NCBI GenBank assembly: GCA_964402995.1
Contig: CAYOEA010000002.1
Location: forward strand, 1 to 64,000
DNA length: 64,000 nt
Source: GCA-2686295 sp964402995
Lineage (GTDB): Archaea > Nanobdellota > Nanobdellia > Woesearchaeales > GCA-2686295
Reading direction: 5' to 3'
Shown here: piece by piece, positions 1-8,998 of the stretch
Position numbering within the stretch: position 1 is the stretch's first letter
Layout of the letters: every line of letters begins with the position of its first letter
Translations under genes and position numbers: made by a program
Notes under the pieces: model-generated
What the model saw: only the letters and a program-made list of their open reading frames with translations
Told to the model about the DNA's origin: nothing
Databases searched by the model: none

Positions 1-1
1 A

Positions 2-376
2 TTAGATAAACATAAAATAAATTTATATGATGGATCATTATCAAGAAAATCTTTATATGAATTAATGTCCCAACATAAATTTTTTATCCATTTTGGATCA
101 ACATCAGCAATTGAAGCGATATTGTTAGATAGTAATGTGATAAATTTGGTTTTATCAAAAAAATTAAAGAAGTTTTTATTAGGGTGGTTAGATAATTATA
201 ATATCGGACCTACAGTTAATATAGGCGATAATTTATCCAATATTATAAAGCATTATTGTTATAAAAAGTATTCTACAGATAAAAATAAATTTATAAAAAA
301 TATTTGCGGAAAAAAGATTGATAGTTCAAAAATAATAATAAACTTAATAAATAAAAATATTAAAAAAATGAAATAA
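2..376 (+). CDS. C-terminal fragment of a probable glycosyltransferase or surface-polysaccharide protein
   Basis: The frame is open from the first bases of the window to the TAA at 374-376, so only about 124 C-terminal codons are visible and the start lies upstream. The internal ATG at 65 is unlikely to be the start because in-frame coding continues before it. The segment HFGSTSAIEAILL followed by a hydrophobic strand resembles the nucleotide-sugar-binding end of GT-B glycosyltransferases, where a Ser/Thr-x-x-x-Glu helix contacts the donor. The tail is Lys/Asn/Ile-rich. It is convergent with the nonulosonate operon, with no gap. The assignment rests on this one motif and the sugar-locus context. 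Confidence 0.5.
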   Translation, partial: LDKHKINLYDGSLSRKSLYELMSQHKFFIHFGSTSAIEAILLDSNVINLVLSKKLKKFLLGWLDNYNIGPTVNIGDNLSNIIKHYCYKKYSTDKNKFIKNICGKKIDSSKIIINLINKNIKKMK

Positions 377-1393
377 TCATAAAATATTATATATTTTTAA
401 AAATTTCTTTATTTGACTTAATGTTAACTGAGTAATATTTCCAGAATCATATTCAGAATATTTCTTTTTAGACTTGAACGATTCAGTATGTTGGGGGGAT
501 ATAACAGGTGAATGTAGAATGAACATATTACTTTTTTCAGATAAATAATTAGTTTCCTCTTTAGTAATTAAACATTCGCTAAGTTTTTCACCAGGTCTAA
601 CACCTATAATTGAAATTTTTATTTTATTAGGATCATAATTATATATTGGTGCAAACTCTTTAATCATAACTTCTGCAAGATCTTTTATCTTAAGGCTGTT
701 CATTTTAAGAATAAATATTTCCCCTCCTTTAAGTAAAGTCATAGACTCAAGAACAAGTCCAACTGCTTCAGAAATTGACATAAAAAAACGAGTCATTTTG
801 TCACTTGTTATAGTTATGGGTCCCCCTTTAGATAGTTGTTTCTTAAATATAGGCACAACTGAACCATTTGAGTTTAATACATTCCCAAAACGAACACAAG
901 CAAATTTAGTTCTAAAAGCTCCAAAAGATGCAGTAACAAGCTTCTCACATAATAATTTTGTTGCACCCATAGTATTTATAGGGTTTACTGCTTTATCTGT
1001 ACTAATAGCTAAAAACTTATCTATTTTCTCTTCTCTAGCAATATCTAAAAGATTTTGAGTACCAATAACATTTGTTTGTACAGCTTCAAAAGGATTATAT
1101 TCGCAAAGCGGAACGTGTTTTAATGCAGCTGCATGGAAAACAATATTGACGCCTTTCATAGCTCTTCTAACTCTGTCCTTATCTCTAATATCGCCTATTA
1201 AATGTCGAACAGTAGGATTATTTAATTCTTGAGAGAAATTAAACTGACTTGCTTCATTATTATCAAAAATTCTTATTCTTTTAGGTTTATATTCCAACAA
1301 TTGTCTAACAATTTCACTACCAATTGATCCACAACCACCTGTTATAAGTATATCTTTATTTCTAAATGTTTTCTCTAAAGTTATTTTTGACAT
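377..1393 (-). CDS. legB: NDP-N-acetylglucosamine 4,6-dehydratase, LegB/PseB/CapD type
   Basis: A 338-residue extended SDR enzyme that should convert an NDP-GlcNAc to its 4-keto-6-deoxy form, the first committed step of legionaminic or pseudaminic acid synthesis. It shows the NAD-binding GGCGSIG near residues 19-25, the DIRD segment, HAAALKHVP, and the TMGATK active site. The Met-x-x-x-Lys in place of Tyr-x-x-x-Lys is usual for the CapD/PseB family. The frame stays open upstream to a TTG at 1414, but ATG 1393 sits 25 bp from a TATA box, so I start there. It is the last gene of the sugar operon, just behind the aminotransferase that would use its product. LegB is preferred over PseB because the neighbours include a hydrolysing 2-epimerase. 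Confidence 0.85.
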   Translation of the reverse strand: MSKITLEKTFRNKDILITGGCGSIGSEIVRQLLEYKPKRIRIFDNNEASQFNFSQELNNPTVRHLIGDIRDKDRVRRAMKGVNIVFHAAALKHVPLCEYNPFEAVQTNVIGTQNLLDIAREEKIDKFLAISTDKAVNPINTMGATKLLCEKLVTASFGAFRTKFACVRFGNVLNSNGSVVPIFKKQLSKGGPITITSDKMTRFFMSISEAVGLVLESMTLLKGGEIFILKMNSLKIKDLAEVMIKEFAPIYNYDPNKIKISIIGVRPGEKLSECLITKEETNYLSEKSNMFILHSPVISPQHTESFKSKKKYSEYDSGNITQLTLSQIKKFLKIYNIL

Positions 1394-1414
1394 GAATAAA
1401 TGAAGAACACTCAA

Positions 1415-1422
1415 TTTAAATA
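1415..1422 (-). promoter_or_regulatory. Internal TATA box for the 4,6-dehydratase gene
   Basis: The minus strand reads TATTTAAA-like here, centred 25 bp upstream of ATG 1393. That is the archaeal TATA-to-TSS distance, so this promoter would give a leaderless mRNA. It lies at the 3' end of the aminotransferase gene and could boost the last operon gene independently. Confidence 0.5.
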
Positions 1423-1423
1423 G

Positions 1424-2566
1424 TTATTCTTTAGTTTTGAAAAAAGCTTTTATTGTCTCAATTAAATAATCTAATTCATGACGTTCAATCCCAGGATAAA
1501 AGGGAATTGTTAATACTTTATCAGCTAAATCTTCTGTAATAGGTAAATCGCCTTTTTTACAATTAAAATTATTAATGTATAAAGTTTTAAGATTTATTGG
1601 GTTAAAATATATTTTACACATAATACTATTTGAAATCAGATATTCTTGCAAATCATCTCTTATTTTCTTATTTGATAGTTTAAAAGTAAACATTTGAAAT
1701 ACTTGATAAGCACAGTCTATTTTTTTCATAAAAAAAATGTCCGAAATAACTGATAAATTTGAAATTAGATAATCCGCAGCAGAACGTCTCATATCTATTA
1801 ATTTTTGAACTTTATTTAATTGAGAAATTCCAAGAGCTGCAAGCATTGTTGGCAATCTAAAATTATAACCTGCTTCAATATAATCATTGTCTTTTGTGGT
1901 TGAGAAATAATCCTCTTCATTCTCAATACGACCATGAGATCGTAAAAGCTTTGCTTTTTCATAAATATCAACTGAGTTTGTTAGAATCATGCCACCTTCG
2001 CCAGTTGGAAGAATTTTGTTTTGACAAAAACTAAAGATTGATGAATCTCCAAAACTTCCAATCATTTTATTGTTTATGGATGCACCAAAAGACTGTGCAG
2101 CATCTTCTAAAAATAAAATGTTATATTCATCTGCTAAAGCTCTTAATTTCTCAGTATCACGTGCAGGAAACCCGCCATAATGAATTGTAACAATAGCTTT
2201 AGTCTTTGAAGTGATTCTTTTTCTTACATCTTCAACATCAAGACCAAAAGTATCAGTTTCTGTTTCTGCGAAAACTGGTTTTCCACCTGCTAAAACAACC
2301 GCGTTTGCAGTTGCAACAAACGTAAACGCAGGAACAATAACTTCAGAATTCTTAATATTATAAGCTAAAAACATAACATGTAATGCAGATGTGCCTGAAT
2401 TAAATGCTAAAGCATATTTTACTCCAATATAATCAGCAACTTTAGATTCAAACTCTGAAATTTCTGGACCATCAGCCCAAAAAGTTCCTCGTTTAATAAT
2501 TTTAGTTACAGCATTAACATCATCTTCATCTGAATAAGTTTTGAATAAAGGTATTTTATAGTTCAT
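1424..2566 (-). CDS. legC: PLP-dependent sugar aminotransferase, DegT/DnrJ/EryC1 family (LegC-like)
   Basis: This 380-residue protein has the full DegT/DnrJ/EryC1 pattern. NSGTSAL near residue 56 binds the cofactor phosphate, LEDAAQSFGA carries the PLP-pyridine Asp near 154, and FSFCQNKILPTGEGG carries the Schiff-base Lys near 184. The expected reaction is transfer of an amino group from glutamate to C4 of the 4-keto-6-deoxy sugar made by the adjacent dehydratase. Length is normal for the family. It lies 5 bp from the acyltransferase and 30 bp from the dehydratase gene. Whether it belongs to the LegC or PseC branch cannot be read directly; LegC is inferred from the neighbouring 2-epimerase. 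Confidence 0.85.
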   Translation of the reverse strand: MNYKIPLFKTYSDEDDVNAVTKIIKRGTFWADGPEISEFESKVADYIGVKYALAFNSGTSALHVMFLAYNIKNSEVIVPAFTFVATANAVVLAGGKPVFAETETDTFGLDVEDVRKRITSKTKAIVTIHYGGFPARDTEKLRALADEYNILFLEDAAQSFGASINNKMIGSFGDSSIFSFCQNKILPTGEGGMILTNSVDIYEKAKLLRSHGRIENEEDYFSTTKDNDYIEAGYNFRLPTMLAALGISQLNKVQKLIDMRRSAADYLISNLSVISDIFFMKKIDCAYQVFQMFTFKLSNKKIRDDLQEYLISNSIMCKIYFNPINLKTLYINNFNCKKGDLPITEDLADKVLTIPFYPGIERHELDYLIETIKAFFKTKE

Positions 2567-2571
2567 TTTAT

Positions 2572-2967
2572 TTAATTTAAATTTTTTATTACTTTTGCAG
2601 GCACTCCTAAAGCTAAAACATTATCAGGAATGTCTTTTGTTACTAAACTATGAGCTCCAACAATTGAATTTTCCCCAATTGTAATTCCTGGCAAGATAGT
2701 TGAATGAGTGCCAATTTTACAATTTTTCTTAAGAGTAACTTTCCCATTCTTTTCATCAATACTACTATAACTATAAATTGAACAATGACTACCAATTTGA
2801 ACTTCATCTTGAATTTCGATCCCATATTTAGCATTCAAATAAGAAAATGCACCTATATCAACTTTATCACCCATCACAAGTCCATCTGTTCCTTGAACCA
2901 TCCAGTTCCATTTAGTTAATTCACCTTCTTTTATTTCGGGTTTTTTCCAATCATTAAATCTTTCCAT
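2572..2967 (-). CDS. Left-handed beta-helix acyltransferase, probable sugar N-acetyltransferase
   Basis: A 131-residue hexapeptide-repeat protein. From about residue 35 it shows the repeating Ile/Val-Gly-x-x pattern (IGAFSYLNA, IGSHCSIYS, IGTHSTI, IGENSIVGAHS), ending in the VPAKVI motif typical of the maltose/galactoside acetyltransferase superfamily. In this operon the likely job is acetylating the C4 amino group installed by the aminotransferase, the role of LegH. It is much shorter than PglD/LegH enzymes because it lacks their N-terminal Rossmann-like domain, so the substrate is inferred from position only. A GAGGAAA ribosome-binding site precedes the ATG. Confidence 0.75.
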   Translation of the reverse strand: MERFNDWKKPEIKEGELTKWNWMVQGTDGLVMGDKVDIGAFSYLNAKYGIEIQDEVQIGSHCSIYSYSSIDEKNGKVTLKKNCKIGTHSTILPGITIGENSIVGAHSLVTKDIPDNVLALGVPAKVIKNLN

Positions 2968-3017
2968 CGTTATTTCCTCTTATATGAAATTAATTCACAC
3001 CCATTCTTGTTCAACAT

Positions 3018-4151
3018 TTATTTCAGTCTCTTTTGTAATAGTTTATCATCTAGTTTTGTTTTTAAAAGTTTCTGTACAATTATCTTAGATGTTTTTCCTA
3101 AAGCATAAGGGTTTTTTGATAATTTAACTTTTTGTTTAAATTTTTTATCATAAAGACATTTATTTAATGCAGATGAAATACTTGCTGTTGAATAAGAAGT
3201 ATCAATTACATTATTTCCTCTTTCACGACCTTTTTGTCTTGTTCCAATATTAATTACAGGGATTTGAAATGATGCGGATTCTATTATTCCTGAACTTGAA
3301 TTACCAATCATAGCAGCAGAATATTTCATTAAACTTAAGAAATCTTTTCGAGGTATACTCTTAAATGATTTAATTAAATCAGAATTAAAACTATTAATTA
3401 CCTTAATCATATTTCTTCCTCCTGCATCAGCATTTGGAAAAACTAAAATTGCTTGTAAATTATTATTCTTAATTGCATTAAGTGTATTTAAAACTTGTTT
3501 TCCTGCATCTTTCTCTTCAACACTTACTGGATGTTGTATCATTACAAGATAAGGTTTTTTTGAATCTAGACCATACTTACTAACAATATATTTTTTTGAA
3601 AAAAGATCCTTATCTATATCTTCAATTCCTGGAGAACCACAAACAAATACGGTCTTTAAATCTTCACCCATGCTTATCACTCTTTTTGCACTTTGTTTTG
3701 TTGCAGGAAAATGAATTTGTGATAATTTAGTGATTGTATGTCTTGCAATATCATCAACTGTTGAAGAAACATCACCACCTTGAACATGTGCAACAGGTAT
3801 ACCTGCATACATTCCCACGGATGCCGCACCAAGCATTTCTGCTCTATCACCTAAGACAAAAATAATATCTGGTTTTATTTTTTTAATTTTCTTTGTTAAA
3901 GCAAGCATAAATTCACTTAAAAACTTAGCCATTGACAAACGATCATCACTTTTAAAAGTGGTGGCGATTTTATGAATTTTAAAATTATCTTTTTGAATTT
4001 CTGATACTGTTTTGCCAAACTCTTTCATAAGATGCATTCCTGTAACAACAATTTCTAAATCTAAATCTTTATTTGAATCTATAGCTATTAAAGTTTTTTT
4101 CATTAAACCATAGTCAGCTCTGGTACCTGAAATATATAATATTTTTTTCAT
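3018..4151 (-). CDS. legG: Hydrolysing NDP-sugar 2-epimerase, NeuC/LegG type
   Basis: This 377-residue GT-B-fold enzyme begins KKILYISGTRADYG, the signature of NeuC/LegG epimerases. It continues with VTGMHLM, the LGDRAEMLGAA and HVQGGD nucleotide-sugar motifs, and the SSSGIIES motif near residue 290. The family removes the nucleotide and inverts C2, releasing the free 2,4-diacetamido-trideoxymannose that the synthase condenses with phosphoenolpyruvate. The start codon overlaps the stop of the synthase gene (ATGA at 4148-4151), so the two are translationally coupled. The 4-amino pathway in the operon favours LegG over the sialic-acid enzyme NeuC. Confidence 0.85.
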   Translation of the reverse strand: MKKILYISGTRADYGLMKKTLIAIDSNKDLDLEIVVTGMHLMKEFGKTVSEIQKDNFKIHKIATTFKSDDRLSMAKFLSEFMLALTKKIKKIKPDIIFVLGDRAEMLGAASVGMYAGIPVAHVQGGDVSSTVDDIARHTITKLSQIHFPATKQSAKRVISMGEDLKTVFVCGSPGIEDIDKDLFSKKYIVSKYGLDSKKPYLVMIQHPVSVEEKDAGKQVLNTLNAIKNNNLQAILVFPNADAGGRNMIKVINSFNSDLIKSFKSIPRKDFLSLMKYSAAMIGNSSSGIIESASFQIPVINIGTRQKGRERGNNVIDTSYSTASISSALNKCLYDKKFKQKVKLSKNPYALGKTSKIIVQKLLKTKLDDKLLQKRLK

Positions 4152-5287
4152 TCTATATCCTCTAAAAAAATATAACTATCTTTTTTCAAATCTTTGTTTG
4201 CTATTTTACCAATGATAACATCATAATGTTTTGGACTTAAACCTTCGCCAGGTCTTCTTACACCAATGTTTGAAGATGTAAACTTGTCGCCTTGTTTAAT
4301 GTCTTCTAAAATTATGACACTTTTTCTAGCAACTTTTGCTATTTCTATTTCTTCAGGCTCCGGAATCTTTTCACTTTTTCCAAGAATAATTTTAATTAAA
4401 TCTTTATTAAACTTATAATCAATCAAATCTGATTCATTTAATTTATCAAACGCTTCATAAGGATCTGTTATATTGTTATTCTCTACAAATCTAATAGATT
4501 CAACCATTTGTTTTAACTTATTTGGATTAAGAGATGCTTTATGATCTGGACCTTCCATGTTATTATCTAAAGTAAAATGTTTTTCATACATGATTGCGCC
4601 AAGACAAGTAGATATAACAGCTGTCTCAAGACCAATTGTATGATCAGAATAACCAGTAAGACATTCAGATTGTTCTTTGATCGTTTGCATAGCTAATAAA
4701 TTAACTTTATTTTCAGGGCAAGGATAACTTGTTGTACAATGAAGCAAGATAATCTTATTATTTCCTTCTTTTTTAATCAAATCAACACTTTCTTTAATTT
4801 CATCCATATCAGCCATACCAGATGACAAAATAATTGGTTTATTAAATTTAGCAATATACTTTAACATAGGTATATTTGTAAGATCACCTGAACCAATTTT
4901 GTAAAATGATATGTTTAAGTTTTCTAATAAATCAACACTCCAAATATCACTATGTGGAGTTGATAAGAATTCAATATTCTTTTTTTCACAATAATATTTT
5001 AATTCAGCAAAATCGCTTTCAGTTAATTCTAATTTTTTTAACATATCAAATTGAGATTCAACAACACCAGTATTTTCAACTTGATAGTCTGCTTGAGTAG
5101 CATCTTTTGTCACAATTAATTCTGCTTTAAAAGTTTGAAATTTAACTGCATCAACTTTTGCTTCAACACCAACATCAATCAGTTTCTTTGCAATGTTTAT
5201 ATCGCCATTATGATTTACGCCAGCTTCAGCTATAATAAATATTGGTTCTTTTTCTCCAATAAATTTTTCATCGATTTTTATTTTCAT
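4148..5287 (-). CDS. legI: N-acetylneuraminate/legionaminate synthase with SAF domain
   Basis: A 379-residue NeuB-family synthase that condenses phosphoenolpyruvate with a six-carbon amino sugar to give a nine-carbon acid. The TIM barrel shows FIIAEAGVNHNGD near residue 18, VKFQTF, KIGSGDL, LSSGMAD, LHCTTSYPCP and YSDHTIG. The C-terminal region, with RKSVIILEDI and VRRPGEGLSP, is the antifreeze-like SAF domain that caps the active site of the partner subunit. It overlaps the 2-epimerase by 4 nt and the CMP-transferase by 20 nt, so the three form a tight pathway block. Legionaminate is inferred from the accompanying 4,6-dehydratase and aminotransferase. Confidence 0.9.
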   Translation of the reverse strand: MKIKIDEKFIGEKEPIFIIAEAGVNHNGDINIAKKLIDVGVEAKVDAVKFQTFKAELIVTKDATQADYQVENTGVVESQFDMLKKLELTESDFAELKYYCEKKNIEFLSTPHSDIWSVDLLENLNISFYKIGSGDLTNIPMLKYIAKFNKPIILSSGMADMDEIKESVDLIKKEGNNKIILLHCTTSYPCPENKVNLLAMQTIKEQSECLTGYSDHTIGLETAVISTCLGAIMYEKHFTLDNNMEGPDHKASLNPNKLKQMVESIRFVENNNITDPYEAFDKLNESDLIDYKFNKDLIKIILGKSEKIPEPEEIEIAKVARKSVIILEDIKQGDKFTSSNIGVRRPGEGLSPKHYDVIIGKIANKDLKKDSYIFLEDIE

Positions 5288-5975
5288 TTTGGATTAGTTT
5301 CATTACAAACTCTGCAATATCAAAATCAAATTGCGTATCAATATCAAATGAATATTCTTTTTCCATTTCAAAAGGAATTGTTTTCTCACTCCAAACATAA
5401 TTTTCACACTTTGCTACAATCTCTTTCTTAAATATATATATCGATCCATTTAGGGAAAAAATGTCTTCACTTTGATCTTGTCGTCTAATTTTTCCAAAAT
5501 TGTTATCTTTTAGAAATTTAAGATAATTATTTTCAATTGTTAAAAACCATTTTAGTAGTGATTTAGATTTAGATACTGAAACTAACATATTAACATCTGA
5601 AGATTGAAATCTTGTTATCGCTTTAGAAAGCATCTTAGATGTTCTTAAAGGCGAAGTTGGTTGAAGCAAAATAACTATATCCACTTGATAGTTTTCTTCT
5701 TCTAACAATTGCAACACATGCTTTGTTGTATCAATAGATGGTGAATTATCTTGAGCAAGTTCTTTTGGTCTAATAAAAACTTCTGCTCCAAATTTTCTTG
5801 AAACACTTGCAATCTCTTCTGAATCTGTTGAAACAATAGTTCGATTAACAAATTTACATCCAAGCGATTGTTCTATAGAATGTGCAATAAGCGGTTTTCC
5901 ACAAAAGTCTTTTATATTCTTTTTAGGAATTCCTTTACTTCCACCTCTTGCAGGAATAATAGTTATTATATTCAT
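5268..5975 (-). CDS. legF: CMP-nonulosonate cytidylyltransferase, NeuA/LegF type
   Basis: This 235-residue nucleotidyltransferase activates the nine-carbon acid with CTP. It has the N-terminal IPARGGSKGIPKKN nucleotide-binding motif, the KPLIAHSIEQ helix, the STDSEEIA segment, and LLQPTSPLRT near residue 105, which is characteristic of CMP-sialate synthetases. Size matches bacterial NeuA without extra domains. It overlaps the synthase by 20 nt and shares an ATGA with the preceding oxidoreductase. A CMP-activated sugar implies a matching glycosyltransferase; none with an obvious sialyltransferase signature is visible here, though the truncated gene at the left edge is a candidate. Confidence 0.88.
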   Translation of the reverse strand: MNIITIIPARGGSKGIPKKNIKDFCGKPLIAHSIEQSLGCKFVNRTIVSTDSEEIASVSRKFGAEVFIRPKELAQDNSPSIDTTKHVLQLLEEENYQVDIVILLQPTSPLRTSKMLSKAITRFQSSDVNMLVSVSKSKSLLKWFLTIENNYLKFLKDNNFGKIRRQDQSEDIFSLNGSIYIFKKEIVAKCENYVWSEKTIPFEMEKEYSFDIDTQFDFDIAEFVMKLIQNENKNR

Positions 5976-6895
5976 TTATTTTCACCATTTATTTGATTAA
6001 TCAATTGCATTGTTTTGTGAGCTTCATTAAAATCAGGCAAAGTTTTTGCGCCTAATATAGCCTTGCTAAAAGCTTTTGCTTGCAAATAAAAACCTGGCTT
6101 TAATTCCTTATCAATATCGGATAATTCAATAATTTGGTCTTCTTGTTTTAATCTTTTAATAATTAACTTTTCTAATGGTTTGAGTATTAGTTTGACTTTT
6201 TCATTCAATAACTGAATACTCCATCCATCTGGAGCATCCCAAACAGAAGAGTAATGTCCCATCGAACCATTTTCAAACTCAATCATAGAATGATAATTTC
6301 CAAAAGAAGATTTTGAGTTTACAGTTTTTACATCATTACAAAAAAATCTGAATAAATCTATACAATGAATTCCATTTAAATAAATCCAATTATTTATAAT
6401 TTCATCTTGTCCTGGATAAAGTTCTTTAATTTGCCATAAACGTTCATTAGCTTCAATCATTATTGATTTTATTCCACCAGATTTTTCCATTAATTTTTTT
6501 GCTTGAATTACTGTTGACATAAAACGTCTGTTTAAACCAACATATACTTTTGAATTCTTTTTTTTACAAGCATTCACAATTTCTTGAGACTCAGATAAAT
6601 TCATACCTAATGGCTTTTCCACGAGTATAGGAATATTATAATTTAAACAATCTAATAATACGGTTTTTAATTGATTTGAAGATACAAAAATACATAATGC
6701 ATCCAATTCCGCCTCAGATAGCATTTTTTTATAATCAGAATAAATTCGTGTTACACCAAATTCTTTAGCTGCAATCTCTGCTTTTGATATGGTTCTATTA
6801 CAAAAAGCAGTTAGCTTAATATCATTAACTTTTGATAATGCATTTAAATGAAACTGCGCAATTTTTCCAATTCCAATTACTCCAAGTCTTATCAT
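5972..6895 (-). CDS. Gfo/Idh/MocA-family sugar oxidoreductase (first copy)
   Basis: A 307-residue NAD(P)-dependent dehydrogenase. The N-terminal Rossmann fold starts IRLGVIGIGKIAQFH, and the family motif EKPLG follows near residue 93. The catalytic-domain segment GLNRRFM and a substrate-binding half with HYSSVWDAP are visible. Such enzymes oxidise, reduce or epimerise sugars, often with enclosed cofactor recycling. The substrate is unknown; its place directly before the CMP-transferase points to a nonulosonate or a precursor. It is clearly a different sequence from the second copy next door, so the two may act in series. Confidence 0.8.
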   Translation of the reverse strand: MIRLGVIGIGKIAQFHLNALSKVNDIKLTAFCNRTISKAEIAAKEFGVTRIYSDYKKMLSEAELDALCIFVSSNQLKTVLLDCLNYNIPILVEKPLGMNLSESQEIVNACKKKNSKVYVGLNRRFMSTVIQAKKLMEKSGGIKSIMIEANERLWQIKELYPGQDEIINNWIYLNGIHCIDLFRFFCNDVKTVNSKSSFGNYHSMIEFENGSMGHYSSVWDAPDGWSIQLLNEKVKLILKPLEKLIIKRLKQEDQIIELSDIDKELKPGFYLQAKAFSKAILGAKTLPDFNEAHKTMQLINQINGENK

Positions 6896-6917
6896 TTAAA
6901 CCTCCTATTAATGAATA

Positions 6918-7919
6918 TTAAGTTATATTTACATTAAAATCTTTTTCTTTTAAAGGAAAAGTAACAACTTTTTTATCTTTTGAACAAAGATGCATTGCTA
7001 ACACTGGTTCAACAGCTTTTAATCCATCATTTGTAGAACATAATATATCTCCTTTTATAAGAGATTCAATCATTTCTTTAGTTGCATTTCTTAAATCTAA
7101 AGAAATATAATCTAAATTTGTTTTAATTAAAGGAAGCGTATATTGTCCAAGTCTTTTTTCTTTATCTTCTTTTGAACGACATTCCATAAAAGCATAATTA
7201 GCACCTTCATTTACAACAATTCGACCATATGGACCTGATATAACTAAAAATACTCCTGTTCCAATATCATCAGTCACATCCATATAACAACGAATGTTAT
7301 CTTCCATCATATATAAAACGCTTGCACCAGGATCAAAAACATCTCGTCCTTTATGATCTCCAGAATAATTAAGATCTAAAACACCATATGCTGAAGTAAA
7401 TTCTTTATCTGATAAATATCTAAACATGTCAAATAAATGAACACCTACACTTCCAAGTCTTCCACCGCCACATGAAAAAAAGAAGGATTTTACACCACCT
7501 ATTTCTGGAAGAAATTTATCTTTAACAGACTGATAAAATTCCATTCCTCTTCTTGAATGATTAATGGCAATCTTAACATCATTATTTTTTGAAAGAGACA
7601 CTATTTCTTCTGCATCAACTAAATTTGTTGAAATAGGTTTCTCACAAAGAATATATTTAACACCTGATTGAACTGCATCTTTTACAATAGCAAGATGTGA
7701 ACTTCCTAAAGTTACGACTGAAACATAATCTGGTTTTTCTTTTTCAAAAAGTAATTTATGATCTTCATAAAAAGTTACTTGAAAATATTTCTCTTTTAGT
7801 AAATTAAGGTTATCTTTCGATATATCACATGCAACCACAGAATCAAAATCTGATATTGAGCACACAGTATCAAGATGAACTTTTCCCATTGCACCAAGAC
7901 CAATAATTGCAGCTTTCAT
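6918..7919 (-). CDS. Gfo/Idh/MocA-family sugar oxidoreductase (second copy)
   Basis: This 333-residue paralogue begins AAIIGLGAMGKVH and has the CEKPIST version of the family motif near residue 95, followed by INHSRR. The mid-protein GGGRLGSVGVHLFDMFRYL matches the conserved Gly/His region where the cofactor and sugar meet. It lies 22 bp before the first copy and overlaps the radical SAM gene by 4 nt. Family membership is secure. The reaction is not, and the radical SAM neighbour suggests a shared modification of the same sugar. Confidence 0.8.
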   Translation of the reverse strand: MKAAIIGLGAMGKVHLDTVCSISDFDSVVACDISKDNLNLLKEKYFQVTFYEDHKLLFEKEKPDYVSVVTLGSSHLAIVKDAVQSGVKYILCEKPISTNLVDAEEIVSLSKNNDVKIAINHSRRGMEFYQSVKDKFLPEIGGVKSFFFSCGGGRLGSVGVHLFDMFRYLSDKEFTSAYGVLDLNYSGDHKGRDVFDPGASVLYMMEDNIRCYMDVTDDIGTGVFLVISGPYGRIVVNEGANYAFMECRSKEDKEKRLGQYTLPLIKTNLDYISLDLRNATKEMIESLIKGDILCSTNDGLKAVEPVLAMHLCSKDKKVVTFPLKEKDFNVNIT

Positions 7920-8926
7920 TTTTTATTTGTTGAACAATCCATTTTTCCTAATCGTATAATAGTTCTTCTACCACTACAAACGTTACAAATAGGTAATTTA
8001 TGAGAATCTCCTTTTATATGTAAATCTCTTATTGCTTGTACTCTTGGACTTAGCCAAATATCTTTTAAACTATCAGTATTTGCATTTCCAAGAGGCATTG
8101 ATAAATTATGATCACCACAACATAAAATTATTGTACCATCCCACATAACAAATAATCTTTGCCAAGGTTGTGTACAACAAAATTCTTTACAGATTGATTC
8201 ATCCTCAGATAGTTTACCACTCATTTCACTTTCCCAATCATTGAATTCTTCTACACCAACATAATCAGCAATTTTTGTCCAGAAATCAACATAATTCTTC
8301 ACATACTCATCTGTTAAGTGAGGAAGTCTGACCATTTGAACACGAATAATAGGATAATCAACACCATATTCTTCTTTTAATTCTTTAAGTCTTTTTAAAT
8401 TGCCCAAGACTTTGTCAAACTTTCCATTAATTCTAACTTTTTCATAAACATCAGCAGTATAACCATCTATTGAACAAATAATTTTATCCATCTTTGCTTC
8501 AATTAATTCACGAGCTATTTTTTCTGATAATAAATTTGCATTTGTGTTAAACATAACTTCAATAACACCTTTCTTTTTTGCATAATCTACAAACTTGGTA
8601 ACCATGGGATGAAGTAAAGGTTCGCCTCGATATTGAAGTTTAATTGATTTTAAACCATTAGCTGCTCCTTCATCAATTACCTTCTTAAACAATTCTTCAG
8701 TCATATAACCTGACTTTAAAGGTGCAAATGATTGAAAACACATCACACATCTTAAATTACAATGAGGATTAATCTCTAAATCTAAATGAATAGGGAAATC
8801 ATTAAGAACATGATCACGAGGATTTTCAACCCATTGTCTTCTATATTCTTTATACTCTGGAGTATTTTCTATACTGCTGCCTTGAACTTTAATTTGACTA
8901 AAAGTACTATCTTTTGTTGATTCCAT
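7916..8926 (-). CDS. Radical SAM enzyme with SPASM-type C-terminal cluster domain
   Basis: A 336-residue protein. The radical SAM cluster motif CNLRCVMC (Cys-x3-Cys-x2-Cys) lies near residues 56-63, followed by the GEPLLHP strand that places SAM. The C-terminal third has a SPASM-like cysteine set (EFCCTQPW, ILCCGDH and CNVCSGRR) expected to bind a second iron-sulfur cluster. The frame runs up to a TTG at 8941, but that codon overlaps a GGAGGT site 7 nt before ATG 8926, so the ATG is the start. SPASM enzymes act on peptides, sugars and other substrates; context argues for radical chemistry on the nonulosonate or its lipid or protein carrier. The product is unknown. Confidence 0.82.
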   Translation of the reverse strand: MESTKDSTFSQIKVQGSSIENTPEYKEYRRQWVENPRDHVLNDFPIHLDLEINPHCNLRCVMCFQSFAPLKSGYMTEELFKKVIDEGAANGLKSIKLQYRGEPLLHPMVTKFVDYAKKKGVIEVMFNTNANLLSEKIARELIEAKMDKIICSIDGYTADVYEKVRINGKFDKVLGNLKRLKELKEEYGVDYPIIRVQMVRLPHLTDEYVKNYVDFWTKIADYVGVEEFNDWESEMSGKLSEDESICKEFCCTQPWQRLFVMWDGTIILCCGDHNLSMPLGNANTDSLKDIWLSPRVQAIRDLHIKGDSHKLPICNVCSGRRTIIRLGKMDCSTNKK

Positions 8927-8933
8927 AATAACT

Positions 8934-8939
8934 ACCTCC
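8934..8939 (-). promoter_or_regulatory. Ribosome-binding site that fixes the radical SAM start
   Basis: The minus strand reads GGAGGT, 7 nt before ATG 8926. It shows that the longer in-frame TTG start is an artefact and that internal operon genes use Shine-Dalgarno initiation. Confidence 0.7.
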
Positions 8940-8998
8940 AAATTTTAGGAAAAAATTAAGTTTATAAATTTTTATAATATATTAAACATTAAAAAAAA

